Shown here one piece after another: positions 45,227-54,536 of a DNA stretch of 64,000 nucleotides (positions are counted from its first letter, which is position 1; each line of letters begins with the position of its first letter). Made by a program: the position numbers and the translations under genes. The notes below the pieces were generated by a model. It was not told where the DNA came from, made no database searches, and was given only the letters and a program-made list of their open reading frames with translations. The DNA comes from Elusimicrobia bacterium RIFOXYA2_FULL_39_19 (GTDB lineage Bacteria; Elusimicrobiota; Endomicrobiia; CG1-02-37-114; XYA2-FULL-39-19), in assembly GCA_001800285.1 (NCBI GenBank), contig MGVC01000016.1, forward strand, positions 1-64,000. The letters run 5' to 3'.

Positions 45227-45303
45227 GCAGGATGGATGTTTTGCAGGAACAACTGAGATATGTAATGAAGTTAGATATATGAATTAACAAGGAGAGTGAT
45301 GCT

Positions 45304-46302
45304 ATGGAAACAAGAGCTGTTGTGTTTAAAAATCCTTTGGAAGTTGATTTAGAAACAATCAATGTCCCTGAACCCAAAGAAGGCGAAGTATTGGTTAAAA
45401 CTCTTTATTCAGGTATCAGTACAGGGACAGAATTGCGGATGCTCAAGGGCAGTGTTTCAGAAGCAGAAAACATGTTCCCATTTGTTCCGGGATACTCCAC
45501 TTGTGGTTGTGTGGAAAAAACTGGGCCTGGTGTAAACATCAAAATTGGCAAGCTTGTATATTTGATAGGTAGCGATTATTTCAAAGAGTTTAATTCAGGC
45601 TGGGGTGGACATGTGGGGATGGTTGTCGCAAAAGCGGATAAAGCCATTATTCTGCCGGATAATATTAAGCCAGCCGATGCAACCTTTATAGCTGTTGCCG
45701 GGATAGCCTGTCACGGAGTGTTAAGATGCGGGAATGTTAAAGATAAAACAGTTGCAATCGTAGGCCAGGGATTAATCGGCCAATTAGCGGGCCAGTTTTT
45801 TAAGAAAGAAGAAGCAAAGGTGATAGCGATAGATTTGCAGGACAATAGGCTTGAAACGGCAAAAAAATTGGGCGCAGATTATGTTATTAATTCGGGAAAA
45901 AATAATATGCTTGAAGAAATCAGGAAAATATTTCCCGAAGGTGTTGATGTTGCAGTTGATGTTACGGGTCATGCCCCTACAATAAAGGAAACAGTAAAAC
46001 TTCTTCGTGCAAAAACGGTGTTGGGGCAGGATCCTAATCCTATTTTTTTGCTTTTGGGAAGTTATAACGGTGATATAGCATTTAACTATTTTGATATATA
46101 CCCTAAGGAGCCTAATGTATTAATCAGCCGGAATACGAATAACAGGGAAATGGAATTGATGAGTAAAATGATTGCAAACAAAGAAATAAGAGTTGAAGAA
46201 TTGGTTTCAAAAATATTTAAGCCTGAGCAAGCGGTTAGTGCTTATAAATCGCTCCTTGAAAAACCTGGGGAAATTCTTTCGGCATTGTTTGATTGGAGAT
46301 AA
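45304..46302 (+). CDS. MDR-family (zinc-type alcohol dehydrogenase-like) oxidoreductase
   Basis: A 332-aa protein with an MDR N-terminal domain and a Rossmann domain (VGQGLIGQLAGQ; acidic residue in IAIDLQ selects NAD). The catalytic zinc Cys/His set is not in its usual place: the expected Cys after the first strands is replaced in YSGISTGTELRM, as in the sugar-acting and bacteriochlorophyllide a dehydrogenase (BchC)-like branch. It likely oxidises or reduces a sugar derivative. It has AAGGAG upstream and lies 18 bp before a Gfo/Idh/MocA gene, forming pair one of two dehydrogenase pairs. Confidence 0.8.
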   Translation: METRAVVFKNPLEVDLETINVPEPKEGEVLVKTLYSGISTGTELRMLKGSVSEAENMFPFVPGYSTCGCVEKTGPGVNIKIGKLVYLIGSDYFKEFNSGWGGHVGMVVAKADKAIILPDNIKPADATFIAVAGIACHGVLRCGNVKDKTVAIVGQGLIGQLAGQFFKKEEAKVIAIDLQDNRLETAKKLGADYVINSGKNNMLEEIRKIFPEGVDVAVDVTGHAPTIKETVKLLRAKTVLGQDPNPIFLLLGSYNGDIAFNYFDIYPKEPNVLISRNTNNREMELMSKMIANKEIRVEELVSKIFKPEQAVSAYKSLLEKPGEILSALFDWR

Positions 46303-46309
46303 ATTTAAT

Positions 46310-46318
46310 GGGGGGGGG
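46310..46318 (+). promoter_or_regulatory. Nine-G tract in the ribosome-binding site
   Basis: Nine consecutive G lie 2 nt before the ATG at 46321 and replace a normal Shine-Dalgarno sequence. The tract follows the MDR gene stop. Length changes by slippage would alter the spacing and strength of translation initiation. Confidence 0.7.
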
Positions 46319-46320
46319 AT

Positions 46321-47388
46321 ATGGTAAAAAAAATTATAATCGGATATGCAGGGGGTGGTTATCCTGCAATTGAGCAGTTGAAAGGTTGTAAGAAAATAGA
46401 AGGCCTGGAAGTCGCGGCATTATGTGACGTAAACCCAGAGAATCTGAAAAAAGTTGCGGATGAATTTAATATACCCAAAAGATTCACAAACTTTGATGAG
46501 ATGCTTGCTCTAAAAGAACTGGATGCAGTTAGTATATGTACCCCGAACTTTCTCCATGTGTCTCAGATTATAAAAGCTTTAAATGCTGGGAAACATGTTT
46601 TGTGCGAGAAACCATTGAGTGTAAATGCGGCTGAGGCAAAGAAAATTATTGAACCACTGAAAAAAAGCAGAAAAATATTCATGATTGCCCAGTTAAGAAG
46701 GTTTTCAAATGAAGCAAAATATTTGAAATCACTGATAGAAAATAACGAATTGGGGAAAATATATTATACAAAAGCACGCATAGTGTTAAGGTCAGGCATA
46801 CCGGGGTTGGGTGGCTGGTTTACTAATAAAAAATTATCTGGTGGCGGGGCGTTGATTGATGTTGGAGTACATCTGCTGGATTTGACCTGGTGGCTCATGG
46901 GGTGTCCTGAACCTGAAACCGTTTATGGTTGCGCGTATGCAGAATTTGGCCCTAGAAAATTAAGAAGTTTTGAATGGGGAGTATCAAAAATAACTAGTAC
47001 ACATTTTGATGTTGAAGATCTTGTTGTGGGAATGATAAAATTTAAGAATAAGGCTACTTTGCATTTTGAAGCTGCCTGGGCCTTGAATATTGATAAAAGC
47101 AATTATGTGCATACAAGTATATTTGGAACTGAAGCCGGAGCGGAATTGTCTCTTACTTATCCGCTGGGGAGTTTAACTCTAAGCAAGTTCAAGGAAGGGT
47201 GTCCGGTAGTAATAAAGCCTGAAATAACACAGAATGACTGGTTTGAAGAGGAAGTGAGGCATTTTGTTAATTGTGTAAGGGATAATAAACAGCCCTTAGT
47301 TACCTCCCGGCAGGGTGTTACCGTAATGAAAATGATAGATGCAGTTTATGAATCTGCAAAAAAAGGCGTAAGTATAAGAATTAATTGA
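46321..47388 (+). CDS. Gfo/Idh/MocA family NAD-dependent sugar oxidoreductase
   Basis: A 355-aa protein with an N-terminal Rossmann domain (GYAGGGYPAIEQL), the family motif CEKPLS preceded by VSICTPNFLHVSQII, and a C-terminal alpha/beta domain with GGGALIDVGVHLLDLTWWLMG carrying the catalytic His. Members oxidise or reduce a ring hydroxyl of sugars and inositols or release sugars through keto intermediates. It is next to MDR dehydrogenases and followed by a second Gfo/Idh/MocA gene 28 bp downstream. Exact substrate unknown. Confidence 0.88.
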   Translation: MVKKIIIGYAGGGYPAIEQLKGCKKIEGLEVAALCDVNPENLKKVADEFNIPKRFTNFDEMLALKELDAVSICTPNFLHVSQIIKALNAGKHVLCEKPLSVNAAEAKKIIEPLKKSRKIFMIAQLRRFSNEAKYLKSLIENNELGKIYYTKARIVLRSGIPGLGGWFTNKKLSGGGALIDVGVHLLDLTWWLMGCPEPETVYGCAYAEFGPRKLRSFEWGVSKITSTHFDVEDLVVGMIKFKNKATLHFEAAWALNIDKSNYVHTSIFGTEAGAELSLTYPLGSLTLSKFKEGCPVVIKPEITQNDWFEEEVRHFVNCVRDNKQPLVTSRQGVTVMKMIDAVYESAKKGVSIRIN

Positions 47389-47416
47389 AGATTTAGTAAA
47401 CTCAGGAGGTTTTAAT

Positions 47417-48445
47417 ATGGGGTTAATTCAGAGAAGGGTTGGTGTTGGTTTGATTGGAGTCGGCAGTATTGGTGGAACGCACGCCAAAGAAATAAAAGCA
47501 ATTAAAGAAGCGGAACTTATTGCAGTTGCGGATTATGACAAAGAAAAAGTCAAAGACTTTGCTGAAAAGTTTGGGATAGAAAATTACTATACAGATTACA
47601 AAGAGTTATTGAGAAGAAGCGATATTGAAATAGTAAACATCTGTACTCCAAGCAGTACGCATAGTAATATTGCTATAGATGCCGCAAACCACAAAAAACA
47701 TGTCATAACTGAGAAACCAATAGATATAACGCTGGAAAATGCTGATAAAATGATAGAAGCTTGCAAAAAAAACGATGTAAAATTGAGCATAATATTTCAA
47801 CTGAGATTTGCTGATGATTGTATCAGAGCAAAAAATATGATTGACGAAGGCAGATTAGGCAAGATAATATTAGCTGACCTTTATATGAAATTTTACAGGC
47901 CTCTGGACTATTATAAGAAATCTAATTGGAAAGGTACAAAAAAAGGCGATGGCGGCGGAGCATTAATGAATCAGGGAATTCATGGAATTGATTTGCTGCA
48001 GTGGTTAATTGGTTCCGTTAAAAGTATACAGGGCTTGACGGGGGCCTTGAGGCATGATATAGAAGTGGAAGATACGGCAGTCGCTTTACTGGAATTTAAA
48101 AATGGAGCATTTGGAGTCATTGAGGGTACGACTTCTGTTTACCCCGATCTGTCCCAGAAAATTGAGATTCATGGAACCAATGGGACTTTAATACTTAAAG
48201 GCGGTGAATGGCCTACAATAGAATTTTGTGAGTTCCTTGATAAAAAAGAAGTGTGTGAACTAAAAAAATATCCTTCGGAAGATGAAATGTGGGGTGTTGC
48301 GCACAGGTCTCAGATTATGGATATGATTTCTGCTGTCAGAGAAAACAGGGAACCCATAATAAATGGTTTGGAAGGAAGAAAGTCGCTTGAGATAGTTTTG
48401 GGTATTTATAAATCATCGGAAAGAGGGAGGATGGTGGAACTATGA
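47417..48445 (+). CDS. Gfo/Idh/MocA family NAD-dependent sugar oxidoreductase
   Basis: A 342-aa paralog of the preceding gene. Rossmann motif GLIGVGSIGGTHAKE, NICTPSSTHSNIAIDA, TEKPIDI (Lys of the family motif), and GGGALMNQGIHGIDLLQWLIG with the catalytic His. GGAGG lies 7 nt before ATG. The stop overlaps the next ATG (ATGA), coupling it to the second MDR dehydrogenase. The two Gfo/Idh/MocA proteins differ enough that they probably act on successive intermediates. Confidence 0.88.
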   Translation: MGLIQRRVGVGLIGVGSIGGTHAKEIKAIKEAELIAVADYDKEKVKDFAEKFGIENYYTDYKELLRRSDIEIVNICTPSSTHSNIAIDAANHKKHVITEKPIDITLENADKMIEACKKNDVKLSIIFQLRFADDCIRAKNMIDEGRLGKIILADLYMKFYRPLDYYKKSNWKGTKKGDGGGALMNQGIHGIDLLQWLIGSVKSIQGLTGALRHDIEVEDTAVALLEFKNGAFGVIEGTTSVYPDLSQKIEIHGTNGTLILKGGEWPTIEFCEFLDKKEVCELKKYPSEDEMWGVAHRSQIMDMISAVRENREPIINGLEGRKSLEIVLGIYKSSERGRMVEL

Positions 48446-49425
48446 AAATGTTACAGGCAATAATAAGTAGTCCAAAAATAATTGAGTTGAAGCAGGTAGA
48501 AGTACCAAGGCCGAAAGATGGGGAAGTTTTAATTAAAATGAAATGCAATGCTGTCTGTGGTTCTGAATTTTCGGCTTTTTTAGGCCATGCAACAGCAAAT
48601 CCCTACTACCTTGGAATAGCAAAATATCCTTACGGGCCTTTTGGCCACGAAGGAACTGGAGAGATAGTTGAATTGGGCCAGGGAGTGAATGGGTTTCATA
48701 TTGGCGACAGAATAGCAGGAATGGATATTGGATCTTATGCGGGATACTGTATTGTTCCGGTCGAAAGCATGATAAAAATACCAGACGGAATTACCTATCA
48801 GGAAGCGTCATTGGTGACGACTGTTGGAGAAACCTATTGGGTTATCAACGAGCTGTTAAAAATTAATTCAGAAGACACAGTTTTTATTTCAGGCATGGGC
48901 TCTACGGGATTACTGCTTCTGGAGCAAGCAAGAAATGCCGGAGTTAAAAAAATAATTTGCGCTGATTTGAATGAATACAGGATTAAACTCGCAAAGGAGC
49001 TGGGATCAACTCTATCGGTTAATCCTGCCGGTGAAGATGTGCAGGCAGTAGTTAAAAGTTTAGCAGACAATGGAGTCAGTGTTTCAATAGATACTACGGG
49101 TGTTGAGCAGTCAATAGTAAATGCGGTAAAAGCGGCTGCCAAATTCGCAAAAGTAGGATTGTTCGGAAGGCCCATAAAACCAATAAAAGATTTTATGATT
49201 GAAGATTTATTTCATAACATGTTGACGGTATACGGGGCAAAATGCAGGCCGGAAGTCTATGATGTCAAGTATGCTAAAAAAGCAATTGAATTAATCGGGA
49301 AGAAGAAAATACATTCGGATAAGATTATCTCTCATGAATTCACCCTGGAAAAGATACAGGAAGCTTTTGAATCGGCGGCGATTAAAAAAGAAGGAATAAA
49401 AGTTCTGGTGAAATGTTCTGATTAA
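48442..49425 (+). CDS. MDR-family alcohol/sugar dehydrogenase
   Basis: A 327-aa MDR protein: KCNAVCGSEFSAFLGH gives a Cys in the catalytic zinc position, FGHEGTGEIVELG carries the His-Glu pair, and GMGSTGLLLLEQARNAG is the Rossmann motif. The structural-zinc four-Cys loop is missing. It is translationally coupled (ATGA overlap) to the Gfo/Idh/MocA gene before it and followed 15 bp later by a CehA-like gene. It probably interconverts a sugar hydroxyl and ketone with NAD(P). Confidence 0.85.
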   Translation: MKMLQAIISSPKIIELKQVEVPRPKDGEVLIKMKCNAVCGSEFSAFLGHATANPYYLGIAKYPYGPFGHEGTGEIVELGQGVNGFHIGDRIAGMDIGSYAGYCIVPVESMIKIPDGITYQEASLVTTVGETYWVINELLKINSEDTVFISGMGSTGLLLLEQARNAGVKKIICADLNEYRIKLAKELGSTLSVNPAGEDVQAVVKSLADNGVSVSIDTTGVEQSIVNAVKAAAKFAKVGLFGRPIKPIKDFMIEDLFHNMLTVYGAKCRPEVYDVKYAKKAIELIGKKKIHSDKIISHEFTLEKIQEAFESAAIKKEGIKVLVKCSD

Positions 49426-49440
49426 AGGCGGTTTATTAAA

Positions 49441-51429
49441 ATGATAACAGGAAAAATAAATTTAAAGACGGCTGATAAACATGTAGTAAATGGTGCAGAC
49501 AGTTTTGTTTTTGTTTACACCGTAGGAAAAGAGGAGTGGATGTTAGGCGGGCATATTTTTATCTGTGACAGGCATATCTCTGATTTTGCCTGGATCCAGC
49601 CCGGTGACGGAACAGGAACTATATTAAATAACTCTGAATCCGCAGGGTATGCTACTGTAAAATCAACATCAAAGGCTGTTTTTGAGATTAAATATGATTT
49701 TTATTATAACACCTGGCATCCCTGGGAACACATATTTCAAATTACGCTGAAAAAAGGTTCCCTTAAGGAAGGTGACAGAGTAACGATTGTTTTTGGAGAT
49801 AAGTCAGGCGGTGCTCCGGCCTTGAGGATACAGAGTTTTAAAGAGAAAGAGTTTAAATTCAGGGTATTTATAGATCCGGAAAGAAAAAATGAATTTACAG
49901 AATTGAAAGACAAGTCTCTTTCGTTTGAGATTCTGCCGGCAAAGTGGTCGGATATTGAAGTCGTAATGCCCTCACAGGTAATGCCGGACAAGGCAGGCAG
50001 GGTTGTTGTGCGGGCCATTGATCAATACGGCAACACAACAGCTCTTCCTGAAGGAGAAATGTTTCTTCTGGTAGATGACAGGTATAAAGTGAGTGTTCCG
50101 AAAAATGGAAGGAAGAAAGGATATGTTGAAATTGGTGTTGATAAAATAAAACCGTATTTGAAGAACATGGTTTTTCTGGATACATATGTGCCTACAGAAG
50201 TCCATTTATACTATCCCAAAAATAAATATGAAATCATAGGCAATCCTATTCTTCAGGAATCTTTAATTAAAGAGAAGAAATTATTTTGGGGAGAAATTCA
50301 CGGTCAGTCCTATTTATGCGACGGAACTTATTATCCAGACGAAATATTAAAATTTGCCCGGGATGAGTCCCGGCTTGATTTTGCCGCGATCACAAGCCAT
50401 GACTGCGCCATGGAAAACGGCGAAAAAGATTATCAGAAATGTGTAGATGCAGCAAATAAACTCAACAAACCGAAAGATTTTACCGCTTTTATAGGCATGG
50501 AATGGTCAGGTGCTACACCAAAAGGTGGAGATCATAATATATATTTTAAGGGGGACAAAGGTAATTTTTTTACATCAGGCCATTATTTAAGTAAGGTGAA
50601 AGCTTATAAGCCAGAAGTCCTGAAGGAACTCACTCTTCCTCCGTGGACTAAAGAATGGATGCTGGAAGTGCCTGTGCATGCTGACCTGGCAAAAGTTTAT
50701 TCTGATGCTGATCCAAATGAAACAATGATAATACCGCACGGTGGAGGTAGAATCTGTAATATGGAATACCACGACCCTATGCTTGAACCGGTGATGGAAA
50801 TACAATCCGGCCATGCTGTGTTTGAATTCCTGGCATGTGAAGCTTTACAGAAAGGGTATAGAATGGGATTTATTGCAGGTAGTGATGATCACAGAGGTTC
50901 ATTAGGAGACAGCCATACTCAAATGAGGAAAAGCCCTTTGGGTTATACCGAGCACAGTGGTTTGGTAGCTGCTTATGCACAGGATTGCACCCGGGAATCA
51001 ATATGGAAAGCATTTCAGGAAAAATCCGTTTATGCCACAACCGGCGCAAGGATAATTCTAAATTTTAAACTCAATGATAATATAATGGGCAAATCAGTAA
51101 AAATGGATAATCCAAAAGAATCAAGACAATTCAAAATAGAAGTTTTCGGCACAACTTATATACGGCAGGTTGAGCTTTGGAGAAATGCGCAGGTGTTAAA
51201 AATATGGCGCCCTGAGTGGTTTGAACATGTAATAGAATTCACAGATACAGAGCCGATTGATAAGATTGTTTGGCCTGAAAAAACAATATTTGGAAAAGAA
51301 GTGAAAAATGTTAACAAAACTATTTCCGGACGCGAAATAAAACGGGCACAAGCGGCATATTTTGTAAAAGTTATTCAGAGTGACGGGCATATGGCGTGGT
51401 CCAGCCCGGTTTGGATAGATGTAAAGTAA
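49441..51429 (+). CDS. CehA/McbA-like PHP metallohydrolase, variant active site
   Basis: A 662-aa paralog of the proteins at 43187 and 59236: beta-sandwich (about 15-130, FVYTVGKEEWMLGG), Ig-like domain (about 165-250), PHP core (about 275-480) and a C-terminal domain ending MAWSSPVWIDVK. The first metal motif reads GEIHGQSYLCDG, with Gln where the paralogs have the second His (HxH). Other ligands remain: ITSHDC, IIPHGGG, AGSDDHRG. The change could alter metal number or chemistry. The last 39 nt of coding region plus stop are identical to those of the 43187 gene. Confidence 0.78.
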   Translation: MITGKINLKTADKHVVNGADSFVFVYTVGKEEWMLGGHIFICDRHISDFAWIQPGDGTGTILNNSESAGYATVKSTSKAVFEIKYDFYYNTWHPWEHIFQITLKKGSLKEGDRVTIVFGDKSGGAPALRIQSFKEKEFKFRVFIDPERKNEFTELKDKSLSFEILPAKWSDIEVVMPSQVMPDKAGRVVVRAIDQYGNTTALPEGEMFLLVDDRYKVSVPKNGRKKGYVEIGVDKIKPYLKNMVFLDTYVPTEVHLYYPKNKYEIIGNPILQESLIKEKKLFWGEIHGQSYLCDGTYYPDEILKFARDESRLDFAAITSHDCAMENGEKDYQKCVDAANKLNKPKDFTAFIGMEWSGATPKGGDHNIYFKGDKGNFFTSGHYLSKVKAYKPEVLKELTLPPWTKEWMLEVPVHADLAKVYSDADPNETMIIPHGGGRICNMEYHDPMLEPVMEIQSGHAVFEFLACEALQKGYRMGFIAGSDDHRGSLGDSHTQMRKSPLGYTEHSGLVAAYAQDCTRESIWKAFQEKSVYATTGARIILNFKLNDNIMGKSVKMDNPKESRQFKIEVFGTTYIRQVELWRNAQVLKIWRPEWFEHVIEFTDTEPIDKIVWPEKTIFGKEVKNVNKTISGREIKRAQAAYFVKVIQSDGHMAWSSPVWIDVK

Positions 51430-51485
51430 GAAGTAGGCATTAAGTCCGAGATGCAATGATTGATAGGGCAGGCAGGAGTGAATAA

Positions 51486-54425
51486 TTGAAAAAGATAAGA
51501 AATAATTTCATAAATCCAGGCATAGAATACAGAAGCGCTCCTTTCTGGAGCTGGAATGATAACCTTGAAACCGAAGAGTTAAACCGCCAGCTGGACCTGA
51601 TGAAAGAGGGCGGTTTCGGCGGAAGTTTTATGCATTCCAGGATGGGGCTGATAACCCCTTATTTTTCCAGGCAATGGATGGATTGCGTTAAATCAACTGT
51701 TGAACATTCAAAAAAAATAGGGCTGCTGGCCTATCTGTATGATGAAGACCGCTGGCCCAGCGGGTTTGCGGGCGGTGTTGCGACAAAAAACAAAAACAAC
51801 AGAATGTTATCGCTGATTGTGAGAAAAATAAACGGTAAATTGAATTTTTCAAAAGAGATAAACCCGCCGAGCCCTGATTACAATAATTCCGCCTATCTGG
51901 ATACGGCAAACAAAAAGGCAGTAAAGGCGTTTATTGATTCCACTTATGAGCCGTACAAAAAACATTTTAAAAATGATTTCAAAAAAACTATTCCTGCAAT
52001 ATTTACAGATGAACCGAATTACAATACCCGTTATTATGATAAATTCGGAGATAAACAAATTATCGCTTTGCTGCCCTGGACCTCAGGGTTTGATGAGATT
52101 TTCAAAAAAACATACAGTTATGATTTGAATAGCAATCTTAAGGCCTTGATTGAAGATGAGGGAAACTTTACAAAAATCCGCTATGATTACTGGAAACTTA
52201 TTCACGAGTTATTTCTTGAGCATTTTGCCAAACAAATCTACGACTGGTGCGGAAAAAACGGAATAGATTTTACGGGGCATTATCTGGGTGAAAATGACCT
52301 CACTTCTCAGATAAGCTGCACGGGCAGCAGTATGGCTTTTTATGAATACATGCACATTCCGGGGATTGACCATCTCTGCAAACAAATAGAGCCAATGTGG
52401 CTTTGTGCAAAGCAATGTGTGTCGGTAGCGAATCAAACCGGCAGAAAAAGAGTTATCTCGGAAATATTCGGGGCCAGCGGGCAGGATTTTTCATTGGCAG
52501 ACAGGAAATGGATAGGGGACTGGGATATGGTTATGGGAGTAAATTTGTTCTGCCCCCACCTCTGGCTCTATTCTATGAGAGGCTGCAGGAAGAGAGATTA
52601 TCCTCCGACAATATCTTACCAACAGCCCTACTGGAAATACAATAAACCCATTGAAGATTATTTTGCGCGCGTGAATTATATAATGAGCCAGGGTAAACCG
52701 GTTTCCGATATACTTGTGATACATCCCATTGAAAGCGGTTATGCGTTATTTAAACCCGGGCCCAAAAGAATAACTAAAAATGAAGTAATTGACAAAATAA
52801 ATAATAAATTTTCAGAGTTAACTAAACAAATTCTTGCTAATCATTATAGCCTTGATTTTGGCGACGAAAGCCAGCTGGCAAAATACGCAAAAGTGGAAAG
52901 AATAAACGGGAAAACATATTTTACTTTGGGGAAAATGAGCTATTCTCTTATAATCCTTCCGGGATTGTTAAATATAAGGAAATCAACACTTGAACTTCTG
53001 AAAAAGTTTCTGGATTTTGGCGGTAAGGTTGTTAGTATTGCAAGCCTGCCCGATTTAGTTGATGGTGAGCAAAATAAACAAGTTGTCAGGGAATATCTTT
53101 CAAAGATGCTAATAACAGAAGAAAAAAACATTATTAAAATAATTGAAGAATTAGCCCCTGGAAAGATATTAATCAAAAATAAAGGCGGAGAAGAGCTTGC
53201 TGAAATATTATGTAACAGGAAAATTATAAATGAAAACACGGAAGTTTATTTTCTTGCAAATACAAACAGGAATAAAGATTACAAGGCAGATATCAAAATC
53301 AAAGGAGAGGGCCACCTTGAATGCTGGGATGGTTTTTCCGGTAAAATGTATGCGGTTCCTGTAAAAAAGGAAAAAGGCTGTCTCCTGACAAATATGGATT
53401 TTTCTGCGGCGGGTTCGCGGCTTCTTGTGCTGACAAAAGAAAAAAGGAATTTAGAAATAGTTAAATCAGGTGAAAGCAGCAAGCTTTTAACCGGATTGAA
53501 AAATAACTGGCGCCTTGAGCGCAAAGAGCCTAACAGCCTAAGTCTTGATATGTGCAGCTATAAACTGGATAATGACAAAAACTGGAGTAAGGCAACTCCT
53601 GTTATAACTCTCCAGCACCAGCTGGAAAAAGAAGCAAGGGTGAGAAAAGTTGTTTTGAGATATTCCTTTAAAACAGATTTTACCCGCCTGCCGGATAATT
53701 TGGCCCTTGTTTTTGAACAGCCGGAAATATTCGGGATTAAAATTAATGACAAACCGGCCCATTATAAAGACACGGGTTGGTGGATTGATAAAAGTTTTAA
53801 AAAATTGGCTGTAGCAGGTTACATAAAACCCAGGGGTACAAATATCATTGAATTAAACTGTAAGTTTATTCCTCCTGTGAAACCAAAAACAATAATATAT
53901 ATTAAGGAAGGGGTTGAGCTGGAATCGGTTTACATTACAGGGGATTTTGCGGTAAAAGGAAAATTTAAAACTGCGCAGGACGGTTATCTTGGTGAAGGTT
54001 TTGTCCTTGAAAATGAAAAAAACGCAGTTAACAAAAAAGATTTTGTTTTAAGCGGGTACCCGTTTTACGCGGGGTCCATGAAGCTACGGCAGGATTTTGA
54101 TATAAAATCTTTAAACGGCAAAAGAATTATTTTAAAAATTGTTAAATTTAACGCTGCGGTAGCAGGAGTAAAAATAAATAACAGGGAAGCCGGTTTTGTG
54201 TTTTTGCCTCCCTATGAAATAGATATAACGAAACTGGTTGAAAAGGGAAGCAACAGTATTGAAATTGAGCTGGTTAATACGCTGAGAAACCTGCTGGGCC
54301 CGCACCATCACAGCTCGGTTACTTCAGAATGGGTAGGCCCGGATGAATTTGAGCAGAATGAATACTGGATTGATAAATATACTTTTGTTCCTTTTGGTTT
54401 CGGAAAAGTAGAATTGAGGACATAG
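51486..54425 (+). CDS. Large glycoside-hydrolase-like protein (GH106-like)
   Basis: A 979-aa cytoplasmic protein starting with TTG after AGGAGTG. It opens with IEYRSAPFWSWNDNLETEEL and GGFGGSFMHSRMGL, then LLAYLYDEDRWPSGFAGG, features of the large GH106 alpha-L-rhamnosidase-like group. Acidic candidates are in YDEDRWPSG and FTDEPNY. The C-terminal quarter contains jelly-roll domains typical of glycan-binding modules (VKINNREAGFVFLPPYEIDITK). No signal peptide is seen, so it would act on imported oligosaccharides. The family call rests on the N-terminal motifs; exact specificity is unknown. Confidence 0.7.
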   Translation: MKKIRNNFINPGIEYRSAPFWSWNDNLETEELNRQLDLMKEGGFGGSFMHSRMGLITPYFSRQWMDCVKSTVEHSKKIGLLAYLYDEDRWPSGFAGGVATKNKNNRMLSLIVRKINGKLNFSKEINPPSPDYNNSAYLDTANKKAVKAFIDSTYEPYKKHFKNDFKKTIPAIFTDEPNYNTRYYDKFGDKQIIALLPWTSGFDEIFKKTYSYDLNSNLKALIEDEGNFTKIRYDYWKLIHELFLEHFAKQIYDWCGKNGIDFTGHYLGENDLTSQISCTGSSMAFYEYMHIPGIDHLCKQIEPMWLCAKQCVSVANQTGRKRVISEIFGASGQDFSLADRKWIGDWDMVMGVNLFCPHLWLYSMRGCRKRDYPPTISYQQPYWKYNKPIEDYFARVNYIMSQGKPVSDILVIHPIESGYALFKPGPKRITKNEVIDKINNKFSELTKQILANHYSLDFGDESQLAKYAKVERINGKTYFTLGKMSYSLIILPGLLNIRKSTLELLKKFLDFGGKVVSIASLPDLVDGEQNKQVVREYLSKMLITEEKNIIKIIEELAPGKILIKNKGGEELAEILCNRKIINENTEVYFLANTNRNKDYKADIKIKGEGHLECWDGFSGKMYAVPVKKEKGCLLTNMDFSAAGSRLLVLTKEKRNLEIVKSGESSKLLTGLKNNWRLERKEPNSLSLDMCSYKLDNDKNWSKATPVITLQHQLEKEARVRKVVLRYSFKTDFTRLPDNLALVFEQPEIFGIKINDKPAHYKDTGWWIDKSFKKLAVAGYIKPRGTNIIELNCKFIPPVKPKTIIYIKEGVELESVYITGDFAVKGKFKTAQDGYLGEGFVLENEKNAVNKKDFVLSGYPFYAGSMKLRQDFDIKSLNGKRIILKIVKFNAAVAGVKINNREAGFVFLPPYEIDITKLVEKGSNSIEIELVNTLRNLLGPHHHSSVTSEWVGPDEFEQNEYWIDKYTFVPFGFGKVELRT

Positions 54426-54536
54426 TATTTCCAGGGTTTTCAAATCCTGCATTAATTACATAATTGTGCAGGAATTGTTTAAACGGCATAGGCCTACGGT
54501 TGTAAAAACACCAGGGTTCAATAAAAATAAATAAAA

